This document shows, piece after piece, positions 25,464-33,228 of a stretch of DNA of 34,675 nt (its first letter is position 1; every line of letters starts with the position of its first letter). The notes below the pieces were generated by a model, which did not search any database, was not told where the DNA came from, and was given only the letters and a program-made list of their open reading frames with translations. The stretch is taken from contig NZ_ANOG01001015.1 in NCBI RefSeq assembly GCF_000346295.1, positions 1 through 34,675 on the forward strand, given 5' to 3'. Origin of the DNA: Rhodopirellula maiorica SM1 (GTDB lineage: Bacteria; Planctomycetota; Planctomycetia; Pirellulales; Pirellulaceae). A program made the position numbers and the translations under genes.

Positions 25464-25946
25464 TTACAAGTTCAAGATGATATCGTTAGCTCCACTTTCA
25501 ACCTTTGCGGTCAAACCTTCGACTCGGCTGGGCGAACCGTCTTTGTTTCGAGAGCGTCCTTGCGGAGCCATCCCGACGGGTTGCAGCGTACCTTCGGCCA
25601 TTTCTTCGGTCGAAGTCGTCGGAGCGACGACCTCCGGTGTCGGAGGGCTTGGATCACCAGCAACATGACCACCGATAACGGTCACTTTATGGTCTCCGAT
25701 TGCCGCTCCAGGATCCCCCGTCGAATAAAACAAGGTAAAGCTACCGGTTTCATCGGTTTCGCCATACGAAGCAGCGCCATCGACGGTTGGATAGAATTCC
25801 ACCTGAGCGTTGACGAAAGGTTTCCCTTCCTTCATTAGCTTGCCTTTGACCTCGGCCAGCGATGGCTTGTCACTTCGGCTGCAGCCGAGTGTGCCGACGA
25901 GCAAGCAGATTACTAGGCCCAGCGAGAGTTTCGAGACGTAATTCAT
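25464..25946 (-). CDS. Small lipoprotein with carboxypeptidase regulatory-like (Ig-like) domain
   Basis: From the ATG at 25946 the product has 160 residues. The frame also holds a TTG three codons earlier, less likely as a start. A hydrophobic segment ends in LVGTLGCSRSD, so Cys22 should be lipidated. Its -3/-2 positions (Thr-Leu) are not the textbook lipobox, but GC-S-type sites are usual in this phylum. The rest is a beta-rich domain (VKGKLMKEGKPFVNAQVEFYP ... GDHKVTVIGG) like the carboxypeptidase regulatory fold found in many planctomycete lipoproteins, with a Pro/Thr-rich loop near 105-120. It lies 69 bases downstream of the DUF1559 gene on the same strand and is followed by a terminator, so the two form an operon, a pairing common in planctomycetes. 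Function is unknown; an envelope partner of the DUF1559 protein is likely. Confidence 0.85.
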   Translation of the reverse strand: MNYVSKLSLGLVICLLVGTLGCSRSDKPSLAEVKGKLMKEGKPFVNAQVEFYPTVDGAASYGETDETGSFTLFYSTGDPGAAIGDHKVTVIGGHVAGDPSPPTPEVVAPTTSTEEMAEGTLQPVGMAPQGRSRNKDGSPSRVEGLTAKVESGANDIILNL

Positions 25947-26015
25947 TTTTATCAACTAGATACTAAAAATTTCTGAGAAGCTTATCGATTTAAATTGTGA
26001 GGAACAGAACGAGAC

Positions 26016-27092
26016 CTAGAATTCTTCGTTCAATACGGTGCGGTCTTGGCGATCCGCCAACAGTGCGTAAATATCGAAACGAATATTTTCGCTGATAAAA
26101 CGGACGCTGCCGTCGGCCAGCACGAACTGAGCTCCACCGCCGTGCGTCGAGTTGAACACGGTGTGACGACCAGGACGTCCATACCAATAGGGGCCGATGC
26201 CATGAGGCGAATAACGGCTGGTGGACGAATAGTTGATGCCAACGCGTGTCGAAGCAATGTTCATCCAATAGGCTTCGGATTGGTTGTGGTCAGCTCCACC
26301 GCCGCCGGACCAAGCTCCGCCATACCAGTTCCCAGCACGTTGATCATAGTAGTTCGAAGTCCCATCGGAGTTACGAATGCGGATTTCAGCGGATTGCTCA
26401 CCCACCATCAGCGTGTTGCTGGTTCCGTCTAAGATCGATGCAAAACGTACGGGTTGGTTGTAATAGTTGTCCAATGCCACGATCACCCCGTTGTGATCCG
26501 TCATCCCGTGATAACCGTTCCAAGTCGAGTAGTTGGTGTTGTTATTGCTGAACCGTCCCGCGACACCGACATAGTTGGGGATCTGGATCTCTAGTTGGTC
26601 CGGAGCTCCCAGAGCCTTGGTGTCCGCGCTTGCGTCGTCAAGCCGAGTGGTGGGAAGCGCACTCGAAGGACAATTTAGTGCTGGGACAACTAAACCATTG
26701 AATGTTTCCCAATTTCGATTGACGCCGTTGTCGCGTGACGCCCAATCGGTTCCCGCGAACGTCGAAGCTTCAAATGCAGCACTCTGTTCAATGTACGGCA
26801 AAATACGAACGAGCCACGAGGCAGGACGATCATTGGTCGCCGTCACGGGAATCACCGCGGGTGGCATCGAACGATAGGTGTCGTGGTACAGATGAAGCGC
26901 CAAACCAAGTTGCTTCAAATTATTCGAGCATGACATCCGGCGAGCCGCTTCACGGGCGGACTGCACGGCAGGTAACAACAACCCTACTAATACCCCAATG
27001 ATCGCAATGACCACCAATAGCTCGACCAGGGTGAATCCGCTGCGCTCCTTTGTACGCGTGGGTCGGGCGTACTGGATTTTGAGAATCGACAT
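26016..27092 (-). CDS. DUF1559 protein with prepilin-type N-terminus
   Basis: The 358-residue protein opens with a short basic leader and the class III prepilin signal SGFTLVELLVVIAIIGVLVG (18-37), where cleavage would fall between Gly and Phe and Glu5 of the mature chain is kept. After the helix, REAARRMSCSNNLKQLGLALHLYHD is the standard DUF1559 entry, and the end carries the H-x9-DG-type motif (STHGGGAQFVLADGSVRFI). These proteins occur in dozens of copies in planctomycete genomes and are taken to be pseudopilin-like or surface-associated; their job is not known. AGGAAA about ten bases before the ATG at 27092 supports the start. The lipoprotein gene follows after 69 bases. The secretin trio 5 kb away could be its export machinery, but nothing here proves it. 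Confidence 0.95.
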   Translation of the reverse strand: MSILKIQYARPTRTKERSGFTLVELLVVIAIIGVLVGLLLPAVQSAREAARRMSCSNNLKQLGLALHLYHDTYRSMPPAVIPVTATNDRPASWLVRILPYIEQSAAFEASTFAGTDWASRDNGVNRNWETFNGLVVPALNCPSSALPTTRLDDASADTKALGAPDQLEIQIPNYVGVAGRFSNNNTNYSTWNGYHGMTDHNGVIVALDNYYNQPVRFASILDGTSNTLMVGEQSAEIRIRNSDGTSNYYDQRAGNWYGGAWSGGGGADHNQSEAYWMNIASTRVGINYSSTSRYSPHGIGPYWYGRPGRHTVFNSTHGGGAQFVLADGSVRFISENIRFDIYALLADRQDRTVLNEEF

Positions 27093-27595
27093 GTAATGAA
27101 ATTTCCTAAAGCGTTAACCGTGATGTAGAACCAGAACTTCATCCCTGCTTGGCAGGAACGAAATTCGCACGCTCGGCCTATTCTGCAATCGGAATGCCTG
27201 AAACGCGAACCACATGACGGCATCAGACAGCCCGACGGAGGGAACGCTGGCTTTAATGGGACTTAGTCTCGCTCTGATTGATCTTCTCGCTCGCTTGCTG
27301 TCCCCTTACCCATCATCCATTTTCTTGAAAATTCTGGATGCTTTCTTGCTTACGGCTAACCTCTGTAATCAGAGCGATTTGCAACGGCATCGCGGGTGCA
27401 TACGCCTTAGGCAAGTTCGTGCTAGCGATTTAAGCACCACCGCAGATACGCATGGACGACTGCGTTTTGATAGGCGGTTGGCATCATCCGCTTCGCTCGC
27501 TACGCCGGAATTCAACTCGCGTACAGGCTTGGTACTGCGACGCGACCTAAGCCAGCGATTCCTGATCGGGTTCGGGATAATGAACAGAAAAAGGC
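27093..27595. other. Intergenic spacer upstream of the DUF1559 operon
   Basis: About 500 bases between the terminator of the membrane-protein gene and the DUF1559 start. A 128-codon frame on the plus strand (27214-27600) runs against the direction of both neighbours, has no ribosome binding site and no recognisable composition, so I leave it out. The promoter of the DUF1559 operon must be here; I see no convincing pair of hexamers. Confidence 0.5.
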
Positions 27596-27631
27596 AATAA
27601 AAATCCCCCGCATCCGGAGCGGATGCGGGGG
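27596..27631 (-). terminator. Rho-independent terminator after the membrane-protein gene
   Basis: Read on the minus strand: a perfect 12-pair GC-rich stem (27620-27631 with 27605-27616), a 3-base loop and the AT-rich tail ATTTTTATT (27604-27596). It lies about 60 bases after the stop at 27694. Confidence 0.88.
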
Positions 27632-27693
27632 TTCGCTAGGCAAAAGAGATTGACGGTCGCAGAAACCGGCGAGAGAGACTTACTTGCCCTGAC

Positions 27694-28584
27694 TTATTTC
27701 ACCTGGACGAGGTTAAATCGAGCGAGTTGTTCTCGCTCTTCCTTGGTGAAAGCCATGTCCACGTAATGAATCGATTTTAGCCCCTTCATCTCAGCCATGG
27801 CATCGACGATACGAGCACGGTAGGCATCCGAAAAGAAGATACTGTCGCCGTCTTGGGCGTTTCCATACCATCCGATCCACAAATCCGTCACCGAATCAAA
27901 GTACTTTAGCGACGACAAATTATCAGGTTTGATCGTCGAATTGATGATCCTCAACTCACGCACCTTCAATGCCTCGATCGGCTTAAGCGTACTGATCGAG
28001 GTTCCGCTTAGATCCAACGCATCTAATTCATGAAAATTCCTGCCTAGAATTTCCAACGTCGAATCGTCAGCGTGTCCCCCACCCACAAGCCGGGTGGATT
28101 CGGGCGACAGATCAATACGGCGAATTCCTGGCAGTGCTGCTGCGAGTCGCAGGTTGCGGTTTAGTTCCAGCGGCGAACGAACGGCTTGAAATGAGACCGA
28201 AGGGAATGAGGGCAAATCCGCCTCGACGATCCTAGTTGGCGTTCCAGACACAGCGACATTGGAAATTAATAATTGACGCCACACATCGGTGATCGCTTGA
28301 TGATGTTGGTTTCGTTTCAATGTGCTGCTGATTTCTTGGCTCGCTCCATAGATTACCAACGCCATCAACAAAACGCCAAATGCGGCCAAGAAGGTCGTCA
28401 GCCATTCAGGACGGTTGGACCATCGAAACGGAGAGCGCGCGGGGATCGCAGGCGGTTCCTTTCTTCGCTTGGTCGGGGGTTCCATCGCTATCGATGGCAT
28501 GGGCAAATCAGCTGCGGCGTTGGAATGCCGAGATGATATGTCGGCAAGCCGCGGATCTCTTTTGGCCTTCACGGTAAATATCAC
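27694..28584 (-). CDS. Membrane-anchored protein with leucine-rich-repeat-like C-terminal half
   Basis: The product of up to 296 residues has a basic, Pro-rich cytosolic part, one transmembrane helix at 61-80 (WLTTFLAAFGVLLMALVIYG) and an external part. In the latter, LEILGRNFHELDALDLSGTSISTLKPIEALKVRELRI (about 177-215) shows the leucine spacing of leucine-rich repeats, as in many planctomycete membrane proteins. I do not recognise a family with a known function. The frame begins at a GTG (28584) that sits too close to the upstream TTTGGA to be ideal; a GTG at codon 5, or the ATG at codons 29 or 34, could be the true start. All keep the membrane helix. It has its own terminator and looks monocistronic. 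Confidence 0.72.
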   Translation of the reverse strand: MIFTVKAKRDPRLADISSRHSNAAADLPMPSIAMEPPTKRRKEPPAIPARSPFRWSNRPEWLTTFLAAFGVLLMALVIYGASQEISSTLKRNQHHQAITDVWRQLLISNVAVSGTPTRIVEADLPSFPSVSFQAVRSPLELNRNLRLAAALPGIRRIDLSPESTRLVGGGHADDSTLEILGRNFHELDALDLSGTSISTLKPIEALKVRELRIINSTIKPDNLSSLKYFDSVTDLWIGWYGNAQDGDSIFFSDAYRARIVDAMAEMKGLKSIHYVDMAFTKEEREQLARFNLVQVK

Positions 28585-29000
28585 TCCAAATAGACAAACA
28601 AAATAGAAAAAGGAGAGAACGACTCTTAAACTAGCACAACGTGAGTTGTATTTCCCACGGAAAATGATGAAGTTTTAAAGGCAATTTGCCACAATTGACC
28701 CAGTAAGCAGTGCGGCAACCCGCCCCCCGACAAGTGCACGCAAGCCAGGTTTCGGACCTCCGAAGCACATAGAGTGGCTGCCCCAGATTGCAATTGACCT
28801 TGGTGTTAACGCAGACGAAGCATCGGAAAGACTCGGGAAATTTGCTAATTTATTCAGTTCGATCCCGACAACGGCTGGGATGCGAGTTTTTTGTAGAGAG
28901 AGCTCGCCTCGCTAGGGTTTACGGATAACTTGGTTCCCATTTACTTCTCGTTTCCTAATCACTGATCTTTTTTGAGCGTCATCGAGCGCCGCTGCTTTTT
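28585..29000. other. Divergent intergenic spacer, membrane protein / RecQ
   Basis: About 415 bases with no credible gene. A short hairpin TTCGG/CCGAA lies near 28756-28769. The promoters of both flanking genes should be here, but I see no clear hexamers. Confidence 0.45.
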
Positions 29001-30452
29001 ATGCCTGACCCGCAATCAATCCACTCCGTTCTAGCTCGCCATTTTGGCTATCCGTCATTCCGCCCCTCTCAGCAAGCGGTGATCGAGCACGTTTTGGCGG
29101 GGCACCATGCGATGGTGGTGATGCCGACCGGAATGGGGAAATCGTTGTGCTACCAGATTCCAGCTTTAACAATTCCGACGGACCAACACGAAGCGAGCCA
29201 CAATGAAATTGTCTTAGTTCTGTCTCCTTTGGTTGCGTTGATGCATGACCAAGTCAGCGATTTGAGGTCACGAGGCATCGATGCAGCGTACATCAATTCG
29301 TCGTTAGATCGCTCGACTCGCGAGACCCGCTATGTGGAAGTCGCATCGGGAAAGTACAGACTGCTGTACGTGACACCGGAGCGATTTCGCAAGCAGGAGT
29401 TCCGCACGATTATTGCAAAACGTCACATCAAGTTATTGGCAATCGATGAAGCCCACTGCGTCAGCCAGTGGGGGCATGACTTTCGCCCCGACTATTCACG
29501 CGTCGGTGAGATTCGAGAACGGTTGGGCTTTCCTACCACGATTGCTTTGACAGCGACGGCGACGAAGGAATGTCGCCACGACATCTATAAGCAGCTAGGA
29601 ATTCCGGCAGACGAAATTCAATTGTTTTATCAAGGCATCGAGCGACCGAACCTGCGACTCGATGTCGAACACGTGATGGGAGATCAAGAGAAACTTGATG
29701 CCATCGAGCGACTGCTTTCGGACGAAGAGTATCGCGGCGGCAGCGTTGTGATCTATTTTTCACTGATCAAAACCTTGACGAGATTCAGCGACCAACTGCT
29801 CAGCCAGGGAGTGGATCACGATTGTTACCATGGCGACTTGCCAAGCCCCAAACGCCGTCAAGTTCACAACCGTTTTTTGAGTGGCGAAACCGATGTCGTG
29901 CTGGCAACCAACGCATTTGGAATGGGGATTGATAAAGCGAATATCCGCGTGTTGATCCATGCTGAAACTCCGGGTTCAATTGAATCGTATTACCAGGAAG
30001 TGGGACGAGCTGGACGCGACCATCAGCCGAGTCGATGTGTGTGGTTGTACGACCAAAGCGATTTGATGACGCAGATGCAATTTATTGAATGGTCTAATCC
30101 GGATGCGGATTTCTACGGTCGACTACTCAATCTGCTGATCGAACATAACGAGTCGTGCCGCGCATTTGGGATCGATTGGATGAACGATCGACTGCAGCGA
30201 GTCAGTCGCCACGACCACCGCATTGCCACAGCGTTCGCGATGCTCGATCGAGCTGGCGTCATCGCCGGCCCTCATCCACCGCATTGTTTCGATGTGTTGA
30301 CTGCGGTGCCCGAACATTTTCGGAATCAGGAGGCGTTGGCGGAAAAGAAACGCCGAGACCAGCAGCGGTTATACGCGATGGTACAACTTGCCGGTGAATC
30401 CAATGACCGCAAGGCCTTTTTACAACGCTACTTCGAAGGAGAGGCTAATTGA
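29001..30452 (+). CDS. recQ: Short RecQ-family ATP-dependent DNA helicase
   Basis: A 3'-to-5' DNA helicase of superfamily 2 that would unwind recombination and repair intermediates. Motifs in the 483 residues: Walker A TGMGKS (43-48), DEAH box (149-152), the RecQ-specific aromatic-rich loop SQWGHDFRPDY (155-165), TALTATA-type motif III (183-188), motif V ATNAFGMGIDK (302-312) and motif VI QEVGRAGRD (332-340). The C-terminal part is short: a helical, winged-helix-like segment (370-425) and then the chain stops just after RYFEGEAN. The four zinc-binding Cys of canonical RecQ and the RQC and HRDC domains are missing; NDRKAFLQRYF sits where CRRxxLLxYF is expected. No ribosome binding site is visible at the ATG. 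RuvX, another Holliday-junction-related protein, follows 214 bases later on the same strand. Confidence 0.93.
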   Translation: MPDPQSIHSVLARHFGYPSFRPSQQAVIEHVLAGHHAMVVMPTGMGKSLCYQIPALTIPTDQHEASHNEIVLVLSPLVALMHDQVSDLRSRGIDAAYINSSLDRSTRETRYVEVASGKYRLLYVTPERFRKQEFRTIIAKRHIKLLAIDEAHCVSQWGHDFRPDYSRVGEIRERLGFPTTIALTATATKECRHDIYKQLGIPADEIQLFYQGIERPNLRLDVEHVMGDQEKLDAIERLLSDEEYRGGSVVIYFSLIKTLTRFSDQLLSQGVDHDCYHGDLPSPKRRQVHNRFLSGETDVVLATNAFGMGIDKANIRVLIHAETPGSIESYYQEVGRAGRDHQPSRCVWLYDQSDLMTQMQFIEWSNPDADFYGRLLNLLIEHNESCRAFGIDWMNDRLQRVSRHDHRIATAFAMLDRAGVIAGPHPPHCFDVLTAVPEHFRNQEALAEKKRRDQQRLYAMVQLAGESNDRKAFLQRYFEGEAN

Positions 30453-30467
30453 GGGAGAGGCTAATTG
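30438..30467. repeat. Tandem 14-base direct repeat over the recQ stop codon
   Basis: GGAGAGGCTAATTG occurs at 30438-30451 and again at 30454-30467, a period of 16. The recQ stop (30450-30452) lies in the first copy. Removing one 16-base unit would add only one residue (Cys) before another stop. Confidence 0.85.
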
Positions 30468-30666
30468 TTGAATGCCTCAACCGGAGATGGCCAATTTCGG
30501 ATGTTGCTAAGCCGGGTGAATCGACTTCCTGATCGCGCACATTGGAGTTTGCATTGCAGATCGCTGGAAAATTGGTCATGTTGGGTAGGGCACTCTCTGG
30601 GCAATGATGGTTCAGCCCTTCTCCCCCAACCCTTTCTCGAACTCCTCGCCACCTCGACCCATTTTG

Positions 30667-31176
30667 ATGACTGCACCTTCTGACGATTTCCCTTTAACCG
30701 GCCGACTTGCATCGATTGATTTTGGCAGCGTGCGGATTGGGATCGCGGTGTGTGATCCTGATCGAATTTTGGCCAGTCCGCTGGAGGTTCGTGCCGCCGA
30801 ACAATGGAAACAGGACGGGGACTATTATCGCGAACTCACAAAGTCGGAACGCATTTCCGCTTTTGTAGTTGGGCTTCCCATTCACTTGGATGGTGGGGAA
30901 AGTGAAAAGAGCACACAAGCTCGCGAATTTGCGAGTTGGCTTTCTCAAACCACCGGCAAACCGGTTCGGTTGTTTGACGAGCGATTTACCACAGCCGATG
31001 CCAACAATCGCATGCGGGCGGCAGGCTACAGTCGGGCGGGTAAAAAGAAACGGATCGACGCTATCGCCGCCCTGGTAATCCTCGAATCTTTCATCGAAGC
31101 GTGCCGCTATCGAGGCGAAATTGTGGGCATCCCCTCGAACGAGCCGATCCCCGTCAAGGGAGAGTCGATTGACTAA
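30667..31176 (+). CDS. ruvX: Putative pre-16S rRNA nuclease / Holliday junction resolvase RuvX (YqgF)
   Basis: RuvX/YqgF has an RNase H-like fold and in E. coli trims the 5' end of 16S rRNA; a resolvase role has also been proposed. From the ATG at 30667 the protein has 169 residues. Motifs are ASIDFGSVRIGIAVCD with catalytic-type Asp18, VGLPIHLDGGESEKS (68-82), the FDERFTT motif with Glu105, and DAIAALVILESF with Asp131. All three acidic positions expected of the family are kept. An ATG 21 codons upstream (30604) keeps the frame but would add a Pro/Ser-rich tail not typical of the family, so I prefer 30667; neither has a clear ribosome binding site. It lies 214 bases downstream of recQ on the same strand and converges on the small paralogue genes. 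Confidence 0.92.
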   Translation: MTAPSDDFPLTGRLASIDFGSVRIGIAVCDPDRILASPLEVRAAEQWKQDGDYYRELTKSERISAFVVGLPIHLDGGESEKSTQAREFASWLSQTTGKPVRLFDERFTTADANNRMRAAGYSRAGKKKRIDAIAALVILESFIEACRYRGEIVGIPSNEPIPVKGESID

Positions 31177-31256
31177 GCCCGCTGCTTGGCTAACCCTGTA
31201 CCGATCCATCGCCGATCGAGAGGCAACGCAAACGGGCAAGCCAAAATCGCCGGATG

Positions 31257-31481
31257 CTACGCGGCGTCACCTGCCGAAAGAGCCAACATCAAATCAAGAA
31301 AGCGTTGGTCGGCATCACGACGACGACGAACACGCTCTGAAATGCTCCAGCCCGAACGAATCGCGAGCACACGTCGCGAAATCTCAGCATCGGAAACGCG
31401 TACATCGCTGCGGTTCTCTTTCGATACTGCAGCGATGGTCGTCGTAGGGGACACTCTTTTCTCACAAATCATTGTCGACAT
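31257..31481 (-). CDS. Small basic protein, tandem paralogue 1
   Basis: A 74-residue protein of unknown function from the ATG at 31481, with GGAAGGA seven bases upstream; an open extension to 31523 lacks such a site. The first 25 residues are Ser/Thr-rich. The last 48 residues match the neighbouring gene (31573-31779) at 37 of 48 positions, including EISRRV, AIRSGWSI, ERVRRRR and RFLDL. The block is highly basic and should form two or three helices, so binding to nucleic acid or to an acidic protein is plausible, but no known DNA-binding motif fits. It ends GDAA. It lies 91 bases downstream of its paralogue, on the same strand, and converges on ruvX. Confidence 0.8.
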   Translation of the reverse strand: MSTMICEKRVSPTTTIAAVSKENRSDVRVSDAEISRRVLAIRSGWSISERVRRRRDADQRFLDLMLALSAGDAA

Positions 31482-31526
31482 GGTCGAATCCTTCCAATGG
31501 AAATCAAAGTAGTTAAGGAACACTTC

Positions 31527-31557
31527 AAAAGCCGGCTGGGGATAATCCCCAATGCCG
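31527..31557 (-). terminator. Probable weak terminator between the two paralogues
   Basis: Read on the minus strand: an imperfect hairpin built on TGGGGAT/ATCCCCA with outer CGGC/GCCG pairs, followed by TTTT. It lies about 16 bases after the stop of paralogue 2. The T run is short, so it may attenuate rather than stop transcription into paralogue 1; the core is also a near-perfect palindrome and could be an operator. Confidence 0.4.
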
Positions 31558-31572
31558 TTCTATCCGTAATGA

Positions 31573-31779
31573 TTAAGCAGCTTCACAGGCCGACAACGCG
31601 TCGATCAAATCGAGAAACCGCTTGTCGGCTTCCCGTCGACGACGAACTCGCTCGGCAATACTCCAGCCAGAGCGAATCGCAACGACTCGGCGCGAAATCT
31701 CAACATCCGAAAGTCGAATCTCATTTTGAGTCGATGGAGTTGAATTAGAGACAGTCTCGGGGCGAGTAGCGGTCAACAT
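31573..31779 (-). CDS. Small basic protein, tandem paralogue 2
   Basis: A 68-residue protein of unknown function from the ATG at 31779, with GGAGGGA seven bases upstream. The spacing, and the sequence GGARGGATTC across the site, are the same as in paralogue 1, so the duplication included the translation signal. Residues 1-20 are Thr/Ser/Asn-rich and differ from the paralogue. The 48-residue C-terminal block is shared (37 identical), with IRSGWSI and ERVRRRREAD. It ends CEAA. It is the upstream copy of the pair and should hold the promoter in the 243 bases before it, where no gene is evident. The retained block with diverged N-termini points to selection on the basic helical part. Confidence 0.82.
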   Translation of the reverse strand: MLTATRPETVSNSTPSTQNEIRLSDVEISRRVVAIRSGWSIAERVRRRREADKRFLDLIDALSACEAA

Positions 31780-32022
31780 TGATGAATCCCTCCAGGAAAG
31801 TAATCGCTTAGGCGTTATTCAGGCTTCAGCTACATTTGTTTCGCCACATCGGCTGACATCGCCGAGGACGAAGCAGGAGGGAAGCAATCAGGATGCCAAT
31901 CCAACCTGATAGACCGGCGAAAAAACGAGAAAGTTCGCGTCTGCAGAGCGACCTCACACCAAAAACAGCAAAAAACGTTGCAAAACAGGCATGTTTTATT
32001 TGCGACCCGATTTCCAAAAAAT

Positions 32023-32379
32023 TTAGTCGCCCCAGATCGACTGCTCAAACGTTGGTAAGTTTTTCAACGATCTAGCCGGAATTACCATCACAATGCAATC
32101 CACCGCCGAGCTGCCAACGATTGCATGCAAAACGGCGTGCCATGTCGCTTGAGTGCATCGCCCTTGCAGATCGACATATTGCAGCTGCTCGTTTGCATCG
32201 TACAGCATGCCTTCGATCTGCTGCCCCTGATCGGCGGACCAGACGAATGATCCATCCAGCTCGAAATAGAGTTGTGGCAATAATTGCAATCGCGTGGCCG
32301 CTTCTTCAAAACTTGTTTGTAACGCCCCTCGTTCGGGCCCGTACAAATAAACGTGAAATTGCTTGATCGCTGACGTCAT
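32023..32379 (-). CDS. Small protein of unknown function
   Basis: The frame is open from 32547, but the first 56 codons are rich in Arg, His, Cys and Pro, unlike a protein. From the ATG at 32379 the 118-residue product reads as a normal globular alpha/beta protein: QFHVYLYGPERGAL, a helix, LYFELDGSFVWSADQGQQIEGMLYDANEQLQYVDLQG, a Trp/His segment and DCIVMVIPARSL. I do not recognise a family. No signal peptide or membrane segment is present. There is no clear ribosome binding site, which lowers the certainty of the exact start. A 17-base tandem duplication lies 58 bases upstream (32437-32470). Confidence 0.65.
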   Translation of the reverse strand: MTSAIKQFHVYLYGPERGALQTSFEEAATRLQLLPQLYFELDGSFVWSADQGQQIEGMLYDANEQLQYVDLQGRCTQATWHAVLHAIVGSSAVDCIVMVIPARSLKNLPTFEQSIWGD

Positions 32380-33228
32380 GGCAAAGTGGCCCAAAGGGGG
32401 GCGGTGGATAGGACGGCGGACACAATGGACCGCACTGGTGTTTACGACTACTGGGTGTTTACGACTACTGGGTTCATGACGCGACTGGGATTCACAACAC
32501 AGCGGCAACATGCGTCGCACTTTGGCAAATTTCCCCAGGCGGGGCATTATGCCCGATGTCCATTAATGAATCAGGGTGTCGAGGCCCAGGCAAATGACGC
32601 CATTCTCAGAAATTGCGACATTGGCAGAGATGGTGGCGTTCACCGCCCCAAACAAATTCGCGGCAATTCGAGACGCAGCCTATTACCGCCCCCCAACGTT
32701 CAATTTCCAGTCAAAAATCGACCTTCAAGAACAGCATTCCGACATCACACCCCAGGTGAAATCGAAGCAAAACAGTGGGCGTGCCCGGAGCAAATCCCTA
32801 ACGCCGCGGACGCGGATTAAACAGCCCCCGGCATGATGTTTGCGTGTTAAGAATACAACCACAAAACGGTTAGACAAGTCTGCCAAAAGTGACAAAACAA
32901 AGCGTCAAGATTGCGGCGTTTTGTTGCTGCGGACGGCGACAGGTTGGCAAGTTGGCACGCGGGTATCGTAGCGAGAATTCGAACCCGTGGGAACTTTCAA
33001 GCCTCTTAATGCGTAAACAGTAATGCGCATATGGTCACTTAGGACGCGATTCTAGGATGTGATTCATTGGTGCATCACTGGGGTAGATTCACTAGCGTCC
33101 TCGAAATGGTGAGTGCGTGAATACAAATCTTGCTGAGAAAGTGGAATGAGCCCTTTTGGGTAGAGCGATTTTTAGGCTCGAAACGTTAGCCTCGTTCGCT
33201 TTCTTATTTTACATAGAAGGAATAGGAA
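32380..33228. other. Divergent spacer with no convincing gene
   Basis: About 850 bases between the 118-residue protein gene and the sigma factor. Frames at 32386-32820 and 32576-32836 (plus) lack ribosome binding sites and look like chance translations. The stretch holds a 17-base tandem duplication (32437-32470) and a loose inverted repeat ACAAAAC/GTTTTGT near 32890-32925. AAGGA seven bases before the ATG at 33229 is the sigma factor's ribosome binding site. No promoter could be assigned. Confidence 0.5.
32437..32470. repeat. 17-base tandem duplication
   Basis: Two exact, adjacent copies of a 17-base unit beginning GGTGTTTACG, followed by a partial third (GGTT). It lies in the probable promoter region of the small gene starting at 32379. 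Confidence 0.85.

Noticed and set aside
27214-27600. 128-codon open frame on the plus strand in the spacer before the DUF1559 operon
   Set aside because: No ribosome binding site, no recognisable sequence, and it runs into the terminator of the opposite strand.
31537-31551. Near-perfect palindrome TGGGGAT-A-ATCCCCA as an operator
   Set aside because: Followed on the minus strand by TTTT just after a stop codon, it is more simply part of a weak terminator; kept only as that.
32386-32820. 144-codon open frame on the plus strand
   Set aside because: It crosses the 17-base tandem duplication, has no ribosome binding site and an atypical Arg/His/Pro composition.
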